Assembly (NCBI RefSeq): GCF_025979885.1
Contig: NZ_CP110139.1
Span: 2,867,501 to 2,931,500 of the forward strand
DNA: 64,000 nt
Origin: Hymenobacter sp. YIM 151500-1
GTDB taxonomy: Bacteria; Bacteroidota; Bacteroidia; Cytophagales; Hymenobacteraceae
Direction: 5' to 3'
The translations under genes were made by a program, and so were the position numbers. Below, in pieces: positions 26,059-35,644 of this stretch; the first letter of the stretch is position 1; every line of letters begins with the position of its first letter. The notes below the pieces were generated by a model, which was given only the letters and a program-made list of their open reading frames with translations, was not told the DNA's origin and did not search any database.

Positions 26059-26996
26059 TGCAGGTACCAGGGGCGTTGGGAGGTGAATGATAGCGCCGCA
26101 TACGGCACGGGCGCGGCCCCGAAATTGGCGAAAAAACGGGCAATAGACGGTATCATGCCGCCCTCAAAATCAAGGACCAGGCCCGGCGTGCCGGCGCCGT
26201 GCCGGATAACGTGGTCGAGCAGCAGCTGGGGGCCGTGGGCCTTTTTTCCTTCGGCCGAAGCAGCAGCCAGCAGGTAAATCAACCCGCCCGTGTGGCGCAC
26301 AAACAATGCTCCGGCCAACAGCTGGCCCGTGGCCGGGTGACGCACCTGCAACGCCCACGCCAGTTGCCGGTCCTGTAGCTCGGCCACCAGGTGGCGCAGG
26401 CGGCCATAGTGCCGCTCCCGCAGGCCCGCGGCCCGGCCTTTTTCCCGCCGAAACAACGCAATCAGCTCCTTCACGCCCGCGGCTTCCGTGACGACCAGTG
26501 GCTCAGGCTGCTTCTGGTTGTGGCGCAGGCGCCGCCGAAACTCGGCGGTGTAGCCGGCCAGCAGCTCGGCGTAGGGCGCGGCCAAGCTCAGCTGATAGGT
26601 ATGGCGGTGGGTGAGCGAGAAGCCGGGCGGCGCGGCGGTTAGCTCCTGGGCGGTGTGCAGCTGCTGATAAAAGCGGGCGTAGCGGCCAGGTAGCAGGGCC
26701 AGATAGTCGGGCAGGTGGCGGTGCTGGCTGGCAGCAGTGGTGAGCAGGCCCAGCTGCTGGGTGAAGGGTGGCTGATATACCTCCCGGCCCCAGGGCCGCC
26801 ACTTCACGGGCAGCGGCAGCACCGAGCGGTAGGCGCCCGTGGCTTCGTCCAGCTCTACCACGGCATCCCAGCGGCCAGCCGTGGCTTGTAGCCACCACCA
26901 CTCGGCATAGGGCAAGGCCGCCGGCCGGGCGGCCGCCAGGCAGGCATCCCAGGCAGCACGGGTGAGGGCGGAGTGACGAAGCAGGCGGAGCGGCAC
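26046..26996 (-). CDS. GNAT/FemAB-fold acyltransferase-like protein
   Basis: A 316-residue protein from a GTG (alternative GTG at 27032). The layout of two acyltransferase-like halves (LPYAEWWWLQATAG, then YTAEFRRRLRHNQKQ and LVLDFEGGMIPSIARFFANFGA) fits the FemAB/GNAT fold that moves acyl or aminoacyl groups. The substrate is unknown. It overlaps upp by 13 bases. The region is very GC-rich and start-site choice is the weakest point. Confidence 0.65.
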   Translation of the reverse strand: MPLRLLRHSALTRAAWDACLAAARPAALPYAEWWWLQATAGRWDAVVELDEATGAYRSVLPLPVKWRPWGREVYQPPFTQQLGLLTTAASQHRHLPDYLALLPGRYARFYQQLHTAQELTAAPPGFSLTHRHTYQLSLAAPYAELLAGYTAEFRRRLRHNQKQPEPLVVTEAAGVKELIALFRREKGRAAGLRERHYGRLRHLVAELQDRQLAWALQVRHPATGQLLAGALFVRHTGGLIYLLAAASAEGKKAHGPQLLLDHVIRHGAGTPGLVLDFEGGMIPSIARFFANFGAAPVPYAALSFTSQRPWYLQWMR

Positions 26997-27155
26997 GAGG
27001 CAAAGGCAACAGGAGACGGGCAAAGTACACACAACCGCGCCGAAATGCTGGTGAGGCGAACCTAGGCCAGGGCGCTGCTTTACCGGGTGGCTTATCCGTC
27101 AGCTTTTCACTTTTACAATACTGTGGCATTGTATCACCAGCTCATATGGAAAGAC

Positions 27156-27163
27156 TATGTTTG
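27156..27163 (+). promoter_or_regulatory. -7 element of the Asp-box protein gene
   Basis: TATGTTTG is an exact TAnnTTTG match 43 bases before the ATG at 27206. It excludes a longer start at 27146, which would precede transcription. Confidence 0.5.
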
Positions 27164-27205
27164 CCTACCTGTCTCCTACTCAAATTACAACCAACCGCAC
27201 CAGCT

Positions 27206-29635
27206 ATGAACATCCTTCCGTTTGCCCGCGGGCTTTTTGCATTTATCCTGGCCAGCTTGACCTGTCTGGGCCTGCTGGCCCAGCCCAGCCCGGCCATTAG
27301 GTGGCAGCCGCTGAACGAGCCGGGCAGCGGGGGCGCTATTACGAGTTTGTCGGTGAGCCCCACCAATCACCAGCGCCTGCTCGTGGGCGGCGACATGCTG
27401 GGTGTGGGCGTGAGCGAGGACGGCGGGGCCAGCTGGCGGCCCACGTTTGGCTTCAAAAGCTGGGAAATAGCCGATTTTACCTGGCATCCTACCAACCCTC
27501 AGGAAGTGTGGGCCGGCACCATGAGCGGCCCCTACGTGAGCCGCGACGGTGGCCACACCTGGGAGGAGCGCCGTGGAGGAATGCCACCTTTAGCCAACCA
27601 CTACACCTGTCCCATTCAGAAAATCTTGTTCGACCCCAGCAATGCGGCGCGCCTGCTGGCCTTTGGCGGCTCGCACCGCAACTGGGACGGCGGGCCCGGC
27701 ACCAGCCAGTGGGGCGCGGTGTGGGAAAGCACCAACGGCGGCACTACCTGGGCGCGCCTGGCCACTATCGGCAACGGCACGGCGCCGGGCATCGTGCAGG
27801 CCACCTTTGCCGGCCGCAGCTCCACGGTGCTGCTGGCGGCCGTGGGCAACCAGCGCGTATTCAAGAGCACCGACGGCGGCCGCACATGGAACCCGGCCAA
27901 CGCGGGCCTGCCCGCTACCTATGTATCGTGGGTGGAAGCCCACCCCACCGATGCTAACACACTCTACGTGAGCACCGAAAGCTACGAGGTGAACGGCACC
28001 CGGGAGCCCGGCAAAATTTACCGCACCCGCAACGGCGGGCAGAGCTGGCAGGCTATTACCCAGGGCCTGCATCAAACCAAAACCAACGACTACGCCTTCT
28101 GCTCACGGTACCAGACGGTGGTAGTGGCGCCCTCCGACCCCAACGTGCTCTACACCTCTGACATGTCGTACTGGCCTTTCGGCATCTTCCGGAGCCAGGA
28201 TGGCGGCGACACTTGGGCCCAGGTGCTGGACTACGACAAAAAGCAGCGCACCCCGACTGCCTACGTGCCTGCCCCCTGCATGAGCGTGCTGGCCGTGGAC
28301 CCGCGCGACGCGCGGGTGCTGCTGGCCGGCAACACGGAATACGTGCTTAAAACAACCAGCGCGGGCCAGAGCTGGGAAGACATTACCAGCACGCCCGTAG
28401 CCGGCGGAGCTTTCAAAGGCCGGGGCTACTCGGGGCTGGTAACGACGGTGGTGCGCTTCAACCCCTATCAGAAAGACCACGCCGTGCTGATGGGCCTCGA
28501 CGACGGCAAGTTTTGGCAGAGCCGCGACGGGCTGCAAACCTGGACCTGGGGCGGCCAGGGTATGCCCCACTGGAACGGCGGCAACAACGTGTGCTTTGCC
28601 GGGCCCCAGGGCCGGGTGATGTACGCCAGCTTCGGGCAGTTTGGCAACTACGGCGGCATCGGCAAAACCACCGACGGCGGCCAAAGCTGGACCATCGTTC
28701 CGGAAAGCGCCTTTCCGGGCCTCGGCGGCAGCAAGGAAGGCGCCGGGGTATACGCCCTGCCCACCAACCCCGACCACGTGTGGGCCTGCCTGGGCGGCAC
28801 CCTCTACCGCTCCGAAAACGGCGGCAGCACCTGGGTGCCGGCGCTGATAAAGCCCGGCCTCACCCACATCGAACCCCTGAAAAACAGCCCGCTGACGTTC
28901 TACGTGAGCGGCACCGAGGGCGTGTACGAAACCACCGACGGCCGCAACTTCCGCCTGCTGCCCGGCAGCCCGGCCAATGCCACCAAGCTGCGCGTGGACC
29001 CCACCACCGACGCCCGGCTGTACGCAATGGCGTGGCGGGCCAGCCCCGGCGGCCTCTGGAAGCGCGAAAACAACACCTGGACCCGCCTGAACCCCGACGC
29101 CTCCATCAGCGACGTGGACGTGGACCCTACCAATACCCGGCGCCTGGTCATCGTCACCAACGACCACCCCTACCACGACGCGGCCTACGTGTCGGGGGTG
29201 TGGCTGTCGGAAGACGGGGGCGCTACCTGGACGCAGCAGAACGACGGCCTGGCTATGCTGCGCATCGAAACCGTACGGTTTAATCCCTGGCAGGCCGGGC
29301 AGCTGGTGCTGGGCACCTACGGCCGCGGCTTTTTCCGGGGGCAGCTGAGCACCACCGTCACGGCCACGGCCGGGCCAGCGGCACAAAGCGCAGCCTGGGC
29401 GGTATATCCTAACCCGATTACGCGGGGCGAGCTGACGGTAACCGGCCTGACTTCCGCCGCCGTGCGCTACACCTTGCTCGACCGGGTGGGCCGGCCGCTG
29501 CTTACGGGTCGCCGCCCGGCCCAAACGGCATCCGGCTCGCTCATTCTGAACGTGCGCCGGCTCCCGGCCGGCATCTATCTGCTGCGTCTGGAGCAGGAGG
29601 GCCGGCAGCAGGTGCGCCGGGTGCTGGTGCCGTAG
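27206..29635 (+). CDS. secreted Asp-box (BNR) beta-propeller protein with T9SS sorting domain
   Basis: An 809-residue exported protein (signal about 1-24). About ten or eleven Asp-box motifs of the form SxDGGxxW (SEDGGASW, SRDGGHTW, STDGGRTW, SQDGGDTW, SENGGSTW and others) are spread through residues 60-700, the hallmark of sialidase/xyloglucanase/sortilin-type propellers. It resembles GH74 or exo-sialidase-like enzymes; activity is not proved. The last 80 residues (YPNPITRGELTVTG ... LPAGIYLLRLE) are a type A sorting domain for the type IX secretion system, so it is a surface or released protein. Confidence 0.87.
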   Translation: MNILPFARGLFAFILASLTCLGLLAQPSPAIRWQPLNEPGSGGAITSLSVSPTNHQRLLVGGDMLGVGVSEDGGASWRPTFGFKSWEIADFTWHPTNPQEVWAGTMSGPYVSRDGGHTWEERRGGMPPLANHYTCPIQKILFDPSNAARLLAFGGSHRNWDGGPGTSQWGAVWESTNGGTTWARLATIGNGTAPGIVQATFAGRSSTVLLAAVGNQRVFKSTDGGRTWNPANAGLPATYVSWVEAHPTDANTLYVSTESYEVNGTREPGKIYRTRNGGQSWQAITQGLHQTKTNDYAFCSRYQTVVVAPSDPNVLYTSDMSYWPFGIFRSQDGGDTWAQVLDYDKKQRTPTAYVPAPCMSVLAVDPRDARVLLAGNTEYVLKTTSAGQSWEDITSTPVAGGAFKGRGYSGLVTTVVRFNPYQKDHAVLMGLDDGKFWQSRDGLQTWTWGGQGMPHWNGGNNVCFAGPQGRVMYASFGQFGNYGGIGKTTDGGQSWTIVPESAFPGLGGSKEGAGVYALPTNPDHVWACLGGTLYRSENGGSTWVPALIKPGLTHIEPLKNSPLTFYVSGTEGVYETTDGRNFRLLPGSPANATKLRVDPTTDARLYAMAWRASPGGLWKRENNTWTRLNPDASISDVDVDPTNTRRLVIVTNDHPYHDAAYVSGVWLSEDGGATWTQQNDGLAMLRIETVRFNPWQAGQLVLGTYGRGFFRGQLSTTVTATAGPAAQSAAWAVYPNPITRGELTVTGLTSAAVRYTLLDRVGRPLLTGRRPAQTASGSLILNVRRLPAGIYLLRLEQEGRQQVRRVLVP

Positions 29636-29754
29636 CAAAGGAGGTGGGCGCCTGCGCTGCTTTGAACTGGCCGCCACCTACGGAAAAGCTGCTCATGCTT
29701 GGTGGGCCGCTTTTCTTTTGCGCTGGCTCCCGCGGTGCCCTGCCGGCAAGTGCG

Positions 29755-29762
29755 TAGGTTTG
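29755..29762 (+). promoter_or_regulatory. -7 element of the Wzi/RemB-like gene
   Basis: TAGGTTTG is an exact match, 46 bases before the ATG. It excludes a start site upstream of about 29769. Confidence 0.45.
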
Positions 29763-29807
29763 TAGTCCCGCGTACCACCCGGAAAAGCGCGGCGTTATTA
29801 GTTGCGT

Positions 29808-31748
29808 ATGACAAAGTTGCTACTGCTGCTCGGTGCCTGCGGACTGCTGGCTGGCTCAGCATCTGCCCAGGATACTCCTCCCGCCCGCCCCACCGACGGG
29901 CAAGGCAACTGGCTGACCTTCGACAAGCCCGTGCCCCCCGCTAAACCCGACCAGCCGGACAAGCCCGAAAAACCAGGCCGCCCCGCCGCCACCCCAGCTG
30001 AGCCGCTGCCCCAGCCGGCCCCGCCGCGCAAGACCACCATGGGTACCACCTTCGTGCCCCTCGACGTGGACGTGTACCGCCTCATCGACCGGTACGCCAT
30101 TCTGCACGGCCCCGATTCCCTGGGCGACCCGCACACCTCGGTGCGGCCCTACACCCGCGCGGCCGTGGCCCGCCTGGCCGAGCGTATGCTGCAAGACTCC
30201 GCGGCCGGCCTTTCGCGCCAGGACCGGTTCAACATCCGCTACCTGCTGCGCGACAACTGGCACAACACCCGCCAGGACTCGGCCATCAATCAGCGGGAGC
30301 GGCCCTTGCTGCGCTACTTCTACCAGCGCCCTTCCGACTTGTACAGCGTAGAGCAGCCTGATTTTTCGTTGCGGGTGAACCCCGTGGCGGGCCTGAGTCT
30401 GGGCAACTCCGACGGGGCCAAAAGCTACACCTTCCTGAACACGCGCGGCGTGCAGGTGGAAGGCACGATAGATGAGCGCCTGGGCTTCTACACCTTCCTG
30501 GCCGACAACCAGATGGCCGTGCCCCTGTACGTGCAGCAGCGCGTGGAGCGCGACAGCGCCGTGGCCCACGAGGGGTTCTGGAAGCCTTTTAAAACTACGC
30601 CGGGCCAGTACGATTTCCTGTCGGCCAGGGGCTACCTCACCTATGCCGCCGGCCGCCACGTGAGCCTACAGCTGGGCCACGACCGAAACCACATCGGCAA
30701 CGGCTACCGCAGTCTGATTTTGTCGGACTACGCCGCGCCCTACCTATTTCTGAAGGTGCAGACGCGCATCTGGAAATTTCACTACCAGAACCTGTTTGCC
30801 CAGCTGATAGCCAACAACCCGGCCCTGGACGATGACTACGAGCGTAAATACCTGGCCTTTCACCACCTGAGCCTGGATGTGCTGCCCAACCTGAACGTGG
30901 GCCTGTTTGAAAGTGTGCTGTACAGCGGCTACACCCAAACCGAAGACATTGTGGGCACTCCGCCCAACACCACTCGCGTGCCGCGGCTGCGGCGCCGGGG
31001 CTTCGAGCTGCAGTACCTCAACCCGATTATCTTCTACCGCGCCATTGAGCAGAGCACCGGCTCGGAGGACAACGCCCTGCTGGGGGCCGACTTCAAGTGG
31101 AACCTCTTCAAGCGGGTGCAGCTCTACGGGCAGCTGGTGCTGGATGAGTTTGTGCTGAGCGAAATCCGCAGCGGCAACGGCTGGTGGGCCAACAAGCAGG
31201 CCGTGCAGCTGGGGGTGCGCTACATCAACGTGGCTGGCATCCGCAACTTCGACGTGCAGGGTGAATTCAACTTTATCCGGCCGTTTACTTATCAGCACGA
31301 AGACCGGTTTCGCAGCTACCAGCACGCCGCCCAGCCCCTGGCCCACCCTATGGGAGCCAACCTGTGGGAGCTGATGGGCATTGCCAGCTACCAGCCTCTG
31401 CCCCGCCTGCACGTAGTGGCCAAAGGCTTCCTGGTGAAGCAGGGCCTGGACCCCGCCGGCCTCGACCCGGCCCGCACCAACTACGGTTCCAATGTGCTCC
31501 GCTCCTACAACACCCGCCCGCAGGAATACGGCTACCAGGTGGGCAGCGGCCTCACCTCCACCCTCTTCCACGGTGACCTGACAGCCACCTGGCAAGCCGC
31601 CCACAACCTCTGGCTCGACGGCAAACTCATCTACCGCCGCCGCACCTTCGAGAACAGCACCCCAGCTCCCTACTTCACCGCCGACGGTGGCGCCCTGGCC
31701 TCGGTAGCCCTGCGCTGGAACATCGCCCAACGCCTGCATGAGTTTTAG
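29808..31748 (+). CDS. Wzi/RemB-like outer-membrane beta-barrel protein
   Basis: A 646-residue exported protein (signal about 1-20, ending in ASAQ) with a long Pro/Lys-rich linker (about 38-72). The segment LGHDRNHIGNGYRSLILSDY, followed by FLKVQTRIWKF, is typical of the Bacteroidota Wzi-like family that includes the gliding-associated RemB, and alternating strands fill the rest. A role in capsule/exopolysaccharide surface assembly or gliding is inferred. An in-frame TTG two codons earlier is not favoured. The stop abuts a large repeat. Confidence 0.75.
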   Translation: MTKLLLLLGACGLLAGSASAQDTPPARPTDGQGNWLTFDKPVPPAKPDQPDKPEKPGRPAATPAEPLPQPAPPRKTTMGTTFVPLDVDVYRLIDRYAILHGPDSLGDPHTSVRPYTRAAVARLAERMLQDSAAGLSRQDRFNIRYLLRDNWHNTRQDSAINQRERPLLRYFYQRPSDLYSVEQPDFSLRVNPVAGLSLGNSDGAKSYTFLNTRGVQVEGTIDERLGFYTFLADNQMAVPLYVQQRVERDSAVAHEGFWKPFKTTPGQYDFLSARGYLTYAAGRHVSLQLGHDRNHIGNGYRSLILSDYAAPYLFLKVQTRIWKFHYQNLFAQLIANNPALDDDYERKYLAFHHLSLDVLPNLNVGLFESVLYSGYTQTEDIVGTPPNTTRVPRLRRRGFELQYLNPIIFYRAIEQSTGSEDNALLGADFKWNLFKRVQLYGQLVLDEFVLSEIRSGNGWWANKQAVQLGVRYINVAGIRNFDVQGEFNFIRPFTYQHEDRFRSYQHAAQPLAHPMGANLWELMGIASYQPLPRLHVVAKGFLVKQGLDPAGLDPARTNYGSNVLRSYNTRPQEYGYQVGSGLTSTLFHGDLTATWQAAHNLWLDGKLIYRRRTFENSTPAPYFTADGGALASVALRWNIAQRLHEF

Positions 31749-32109
31749 TAGTGAAATAGTGAGGTGGTGAGATGGTGAGTTGTCATTGCGAGGACGAAGG
31801 ACGAAGCACCCGCAGGAGGGCGCAGCCAATCTGTCCTTCTCAGGGCGCAGACAGTTCGGGTTATTCCAAGCCCTATCGTTGCGCCTCACCCCCGCCCCCT
31901 CTCCGGGGGAGAGGCGGAGCCGAATGTCATCGTACAAGGAGGCACTTGGTACTGCCTGTAGGTGCCAGGGAGTTGGCGCATTTAGGTGCTTAGAGCACAG
32001 AGGAGGACGGATTGGCTGCGCCTTCCTGCGGGTGCTTCGTCCTTCGTCCTCCGTCCTCGCAATGACACTACTCACCACTTCACTACTCACTATTTCACTA
32101 TCTCACCAC
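31746..32109. repeat. large modular inverted repeat
   Basis: The outer arms (TAGTGAAATAGTGAGGTGGT on the left; the complement on the right) begin at the Wzi-like stop codon and end at the ATG of the next gene. Next inward are GTCATTGCGAGGACGAAGGA / TCCTTCGTCCTC...GCAATGAC arms. The centre has CCTCTCCGGGGGAGAGG, a small palindrome also seen in the element at 48439. Confidence 0.75.
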
Positions 32110-32469
32110 ATGCGCCACGAACCGGCTACCCTGCTACTATATCGCCCCGTCAACCAAGCAGAGTTGGACTTGATTGCGGCTTCTGGCTGGACGGCGTTTC
32201 CGCCGCGGCTGCCGGAGCAGCCCATCTTCTACCCGGTGTTGAATGAGCAGTACGCCGCCCAGATTGCCCGCGACTGGAACGTACCCTACTATGGTGTGGG
32301 CTATGTGCTGCGCTTTGCCGTGGAAGCCGACTACGCCGACCAGTTCCCGGTGCAGAATGTGGGTGGCCGGGAGCACGACGAGCTCTGGGTACCGGCTGAG
32401 GAGCTGGCCGAGTTCAACCGCCACATCGTCGGCCAGATTGAGGTAGTCAGCGTCTTCCGCACCGAATAG
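32110..32469 (+). CDS. conserved small protein, unknown function
   Basis: A 119-residue cytoplasmic protein. Phrases such as LLYRPVNQAELDLIAASGW, AFPPRLPEQPIFYPVLN and LWVPAEELAEFNRHIVG are familiar from a widespread family that databases often label 'ADP-ribosylation/crystallin J1'; I have no evidence for that activity. The longer open frame begins in repeat DNA. The ATG at 32110 directly follows the repeat arm, leaving no room for its own leader, so its promoter must lie in the repeat. Confidence 0.75.
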   Translation: MRHEPATLLLYRPVNQAELDLIAASGWTAFPPRLPEQPIFYPVLNEQYAAQIARDWNVPYYGVGYVLRFAVEADYADQFPVQNVGGREHDELWVPAEELAEFNRHIVGQIEVVSVFRTE

Positions 32470-32475
32470 CCCAGG

Positions 32476-32605
32476 CGTTCCGGCGGCCGACTTACGTGCC
32501 CTGGCGGCAGACTTGCCGCGCAGCGGCGCGTCTGCCCGCCGACCAATGAGGCAAGTCTCCGGACTTGCGGCCGCGCCAGCGGCCAGCCGGTACTGCGCCG
32601 CCTGC
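32476..32605. repeat. GC-rich palindromes related to an AGACTTGCCGC unit
   Basis: Two local palindromes, GCAGACTTGCCGCGCAGCGG and GGCAAGTCTCCGGACTTGC, lie between the small gene and the ABC exporter gene. They look like a further short palindromic repeat type with no relation to the RAYT REPs. Confidence 0.5.
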
Positions 32606-32652
32606 GCAATAAGCTGCCCAACCAAGCCGCCCCGCATCCTGCCGGCAGCCTG

Positions 32653-32660
32653 TACCTTTG
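32653..32660 (+). promoter_or_regulatory. -7 element of the ABC exporter gene
   Basis: TACCTTTG is an exact match whose first base lies 17 bases before the ATG at 32670. Predicted transcription start is within a few bases of the ATG, so the mRNA may be nearly leaderless. Confidence 0.6.
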
Positions 32661-32669
32661 CGGCTTCCG

Positions 32670-34502
32670 ATGAAGACCTACCTCCGCATTTTGCAGTACG
32701 CCCGGCCCTGGGCCGCTTTTCTGCCGCAATACCTGCTCACCACCGTACTGGCTATTCTGTTTGGCCTGGCCAACTTCACGCTCATCATTCCGCTGCTGAG
32801 CGTGCTGTTCGACAAGACCGACCAAGTGCCGCTGCCCGACCACCTGCCCGCCTTTCGCCCCAGCTTCGACTGGGTGCGCGACACGTTCTACTACTACTTT
32901 GCCGACGTACTGGCTACGCACGGCGAAATGGGGGCGCTGGGCTTCGTGTGCGGGGTGGTGGTGTGCTCGGTGCTGCTCAGCAACGTGTTCCGCTACCTTA
33001 GCCTGCGCCTGCTGGCGCGGGTGCGGGCCCGCGTCATTCAAAACCTGCGCCGCCACCTCTACCACCGCATCATTCAGCTGCCCCTGGGTTTCTTTGGAGG
33101 TGAGCGAAAGGGGGATTTGATGTCGCGCTTCACCTCCGACGTGCAGGAGGTGGAAACGTCGGTGGTGAACACGCTCACGGCCGTAATTCGGGAGCCGCTG
33201 ACCATTGTGGCCTACTTCGCCCTGCTGTTCTACATTTCGGTGCCACTCACGCTGTTTACCCTGATTCTGCTGCCGATTTCGGGCGCCATCATTGCCACGG
33301 TGGCCAAGCGCCTGCGCCGCCAGGCCCAGCAAAGCCAAAGCACCCTGGGCACCATGCTGTCGGTGATTGATGAAACGCTGGGCGGCATCCGGGTTATAAA
33401 GGCTTTCAACGCCCAGGACTACATCAAGGAGAAGTTTGAGGAGCAGAACGACCAGTACGCCCGCACTTCCCGCGCCATCGACAACACCCGCGACCTGGCC
33501 TCGCCCTTCTCGGAGTTTGCGGGCGTAACGGTGGTGGCTGGCCTGCTCTACTTCGGCGGCACGCTCATCCTGGGCGGGCAGTCCACGCTCACCGGCGAAA
33601 CGTTTATCGGCTACGTCATCCTGTTTTCGCAGGTCCTGACGCCGGCCAAGGCCCTGTCATCCTCGTTTGGCAACATCCAGCGCGGCTTGGTGGCCGGGGA
33701 ACGGGTGCTGCGCGTCATCGACCTGGAGCCCGTCATCCGCGACAAGCCCGACGCCCAGGTGCTGCCGCCCTTTGAGCACCAGATTGAGCTGCGCAACCTC
33801 CAGTTCAGCTACGGCGACACACCCGTGCTCCAGGATATCAACCTCACCATCAAAAAAGGCAAAACCATAGCCCTGGTGGGCCCCAGCGGGGGCGGCAAAA
33901 GCACCTTGGCCGACCTGCTGCCGCGCTTCTACGACCCCACCGACGGCCAACTCCTCATCGACGGCCACGACGTGCGCGACTGCACCATCCACTCCGTCCG
34001 CGACCAGATGGGCATCGTCACCCAGGAAAGCATTCTGTTCAACGACACCATTTTCAACAATATCCGCTTCAACACCCAGGCTACCGAGCAGGAGGTCATC
34101 GAAGCGGCCCGCATTGCTAACGCCCACGACTTCATCGTGGCTGCGCCCGAGGGCTACCAGACCGTCATCGGCGACCGGGGCTCCCGGCTCAGCGGGGGTC
34201 AGCGCCAGCGCCTGAGCATTGCGCGGGCCATCCTGCGTAACCCGCCCATTCTCATTCTCGACGAAGCTACCTCCGCCCTCGACACCGAAAGCGAAAAGCT
34301 GGTGCAGGAAGCCCTGACCCGCCTCATGCAGAATCGCACCAGCCTGGTTATTGCCCACCGCCTCAGCACCGTGCAGCATGCCGATGAAATCATCGTGCTG
34401 CAGCAGGGGCGCATCGTGGAGCGCGGCACGCATGAGCAGCTGCTCCGGCGCCCGAATGGACTCTACCAGCGTTTGAGCTTGCTGCAGAATGCGGCCGTCT
34501 AG
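32670..34502 (+). CDS. ABC exporter, fused membrane and ATPase domains (MsbA-like)
   Basis: A 610-residue half-transporter. The six-helix membrane domain (about 15-330) is followed by the ATPase: Walker A GPSGGGKST, signature LSGGQRQRLS, Walker B ILILDEATS and a switch His (IAHRLST). It resembles lipid A/lipid flippases of the MsbA type common in Bacteroidota, but could export another lipid or a peptide. The TTG start four codons earlier overlaps the -7 box and is rejected. The next genes are a small secreted protein and GmhA, the latter linked to heptose synthesis for lipopolysaccharide. Confidence 0.9.
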   Translation: MKTYLRILQYARPWAAFLPQYLLTTVLAILFGLANFTLIIPLLSVLFDKTDQVPLPDHLPAFRPSFDWVRDTFYYYFADVLATHGEMGALGFVCGVVVCSVLLSNVFRYLSLRLLARVRARVIQNLRRHLYHRIIQLPLGFFGGERKGDLMSRFTSDVQEVETSVVNTLTAVIREPLTIVAYFALLFYISVPLTLFTLILLPISGAIIATVAKRLRRQAQQSQSTLGTMLSVIDETLGGIRVIKAFNAQDYIKEKFEEQNDQYARTSRAIDNTRDLASPFSEFAGVTVVAGLLYFGGTLILGGQSTLTGETFIGYVILFSQVLTPAKALSSSFGNIQRGLVAGERVLRVIDLEPVIRDKPDAQVLPPFEHQIELRNLQFSYGDTPVLQDINLTIKKGKTIALVGPSGGGKSTLADLLPRFYDPTDGQLLIDGHDVRDCTIHSVRDQMGIVTQESILFNDTIFNNIRFNTQATEQEVIEAARIANAHDFIVAAPEGYQTVIGDRGSRLSGGQRQRLSIARAILRNPPILILDEATSALDTESEKLVQEALTRLMQNRTSLVIAHRLSTVQHADEIIVLQQGRIVERGTHEQLLRRPNGLYQRLSLLQNAAV

Positions 34503-34651
34503 GGCCTTGCCCGCGCCAAAACTGGTGCAAGTAGCCGCAGAACGAGAAGGTACTGTTGTGATTAGTTGCTATACTTTATATTTTGGCTTGCCGCTCAGCT
34601 ATCGGGAAGGCGCGGCACCTAGTTTTTTTCATCACAGTCAAGTCTATCTAC

Positions 34652-35011
34652 ATGAAAAACAAGCTTCTATTTCCCTTGTCGCCATTTCCTTCCCTAGTTG
34701 CCGCCGCCAAGCGCCGCGTCATTAGCGGCGGGGTACTGCTCGCCTTACTAGCGCTGCCGCTGGCCCGCACACACGGCTCTGATGCCGGCCTCATCAACCA
34801 AGCAGCCACATCCGGCGCCGTAAAAGAGCGGTGCTACACGTGGATCAACTTCATTACGGGCGATATACAGGTGGTTTGCCTGGACTCGCCGGAGCTGCCG
34901 CCCAGCCCTCCCGGCGACGGCTGGATCCTTATTCCAGAAGAATCGCCGGGCGGCAACGCGCCCCTGCCCGACCCCAACGACCCATTCCCGCCTTATCCGC
35001 GTCCTAACTAG
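34652..35011 (+). CDS. small secreted protein, unknown
   Basis: A 119-residue protein with a hydrophobic N-terminal segment after a basic stretch (about residues 20-40), then a short domain with two cysteines (ERCYTWINFITGDIQVVCLDS) that may pair, and a Pro/Asp-rich tail (PLPDPNDPFPPYPRPN). I do not recognise it. The ATG at 34652 follows a long pyrimidine-rich leader. A terminator follows at 35101. Confidence 0.55.
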   Translation: MKNKLLFPLSPFPSLVAAAKRRVISGGVLLALLALPLARTHGSDAGLINQAATSGAVKERCYTWINFITGDIQVVCLDSPELPPSPPGDGWILIPEESPGGNAPLPDPNDPFPPYPRPN

Positions 35012-35100
35012 TGCTGGGCGCCTGACTTGCCCTAGCAAGCGTAAGTACTGAGTATATTGCGCCTTCCCGGCCGGAGTGCTTTGCCCAGAATCAGGAAAGA

Positions 35101-35139
35101 AGAGTCAACGGCAGACAGTTGCGGTTGGCTCTTTTTTTC
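35101..35139 (+). terminator. terminator after the small secreted protein gene
   Basis: The stem AGAGTCAAC/GTTGGCTCT (one G-T pair) is followed by a run of seven T's. It is 90 bases past the stop and 47 before the next start. Confidence 0.75.
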
Positions 35140-35185
35140 TGTTGGATGAATTTCTTTTTGATTTCACACCAAACTCACTACTCCT

Positions 35186-35635
35186 ATGCTTGCTCTCAAA
35201 CGTCTGGTTACGATTTTGGTGATGGTGTTTTTGCTGCTGGCCTTGCTGGTGCTGACGGTGCCCTCGGTGCGTAGCGGCTTTGAGAGCATGGCGGGCTCGG
35301 CCCAGGCGTTGTACTTTGGGCTGCTGGTGGCGGCCGTGGTGCTGCTGGGCTTGCAGCTCATCACCGAAAACGTGGACAGCGTGCTGCTGCGCCGCGACGT
35401 AGCGGCCCGCGACGGCAAAATCAACGAGCTGAAGGCCCGGCTCTACGACCACCAAATGGAGCAGCGCCTGGCCGCCGACCGCACCCCATCGGCCGTGCGC
35501 ACCGGCACTACCACCTACCCCACCGAGGAGTCCCGCCCCGTGTTTCCACAGCCCGACCCTGGCCTGAGCAATGCGTCGGTTTCCAAACCCAACCCCATCA
35601 TTCCGCCCGATGCCACCACCCGGCCGGGCCAATAG
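35186..35635 (+). CDS. hypothetical two-helix membrane protein
   Basis: A 149-residue protein with two membrane helices (about 8-28 and 42-58), followed by a charged coiled segment (DVAARDGKINELKARLYDHQMEQRL) and a Pro/Ser-rich tail. The topology recalls LapA-like proteins, but the similarity is too weak to name it. It is followed by gmhA with a nine-base gap, so the two are probably co-transcribed. Confidence 0.6.
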   Translation: MLALKRLVTILVMVFLLLALLVLTVPSVRSGFESMAGSAQALYFGLLVAAVVLLGLQLITENVDSVLLRRDVAARDGKINELKARLYDHQMEQRLAADRTPSAVRTGTTTYPTEESRPVFPQPDPGLSNASVSKPNPIIPPDATTRPGQ

Positions 35636-35644
35636 CTTCTGCTA

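Noticed and set aside
28103-29677. 524-codon minus-strand open frame
   Set aside because: Antisense to the Asp-box protein with its repeated motifs and sorting domain; no protein-like features.
30744-32090. 448-codon minus-strand open frame
   Set aside because: Covers the Wzi-like gene in reverse and runs into repeat DNA; no motif.
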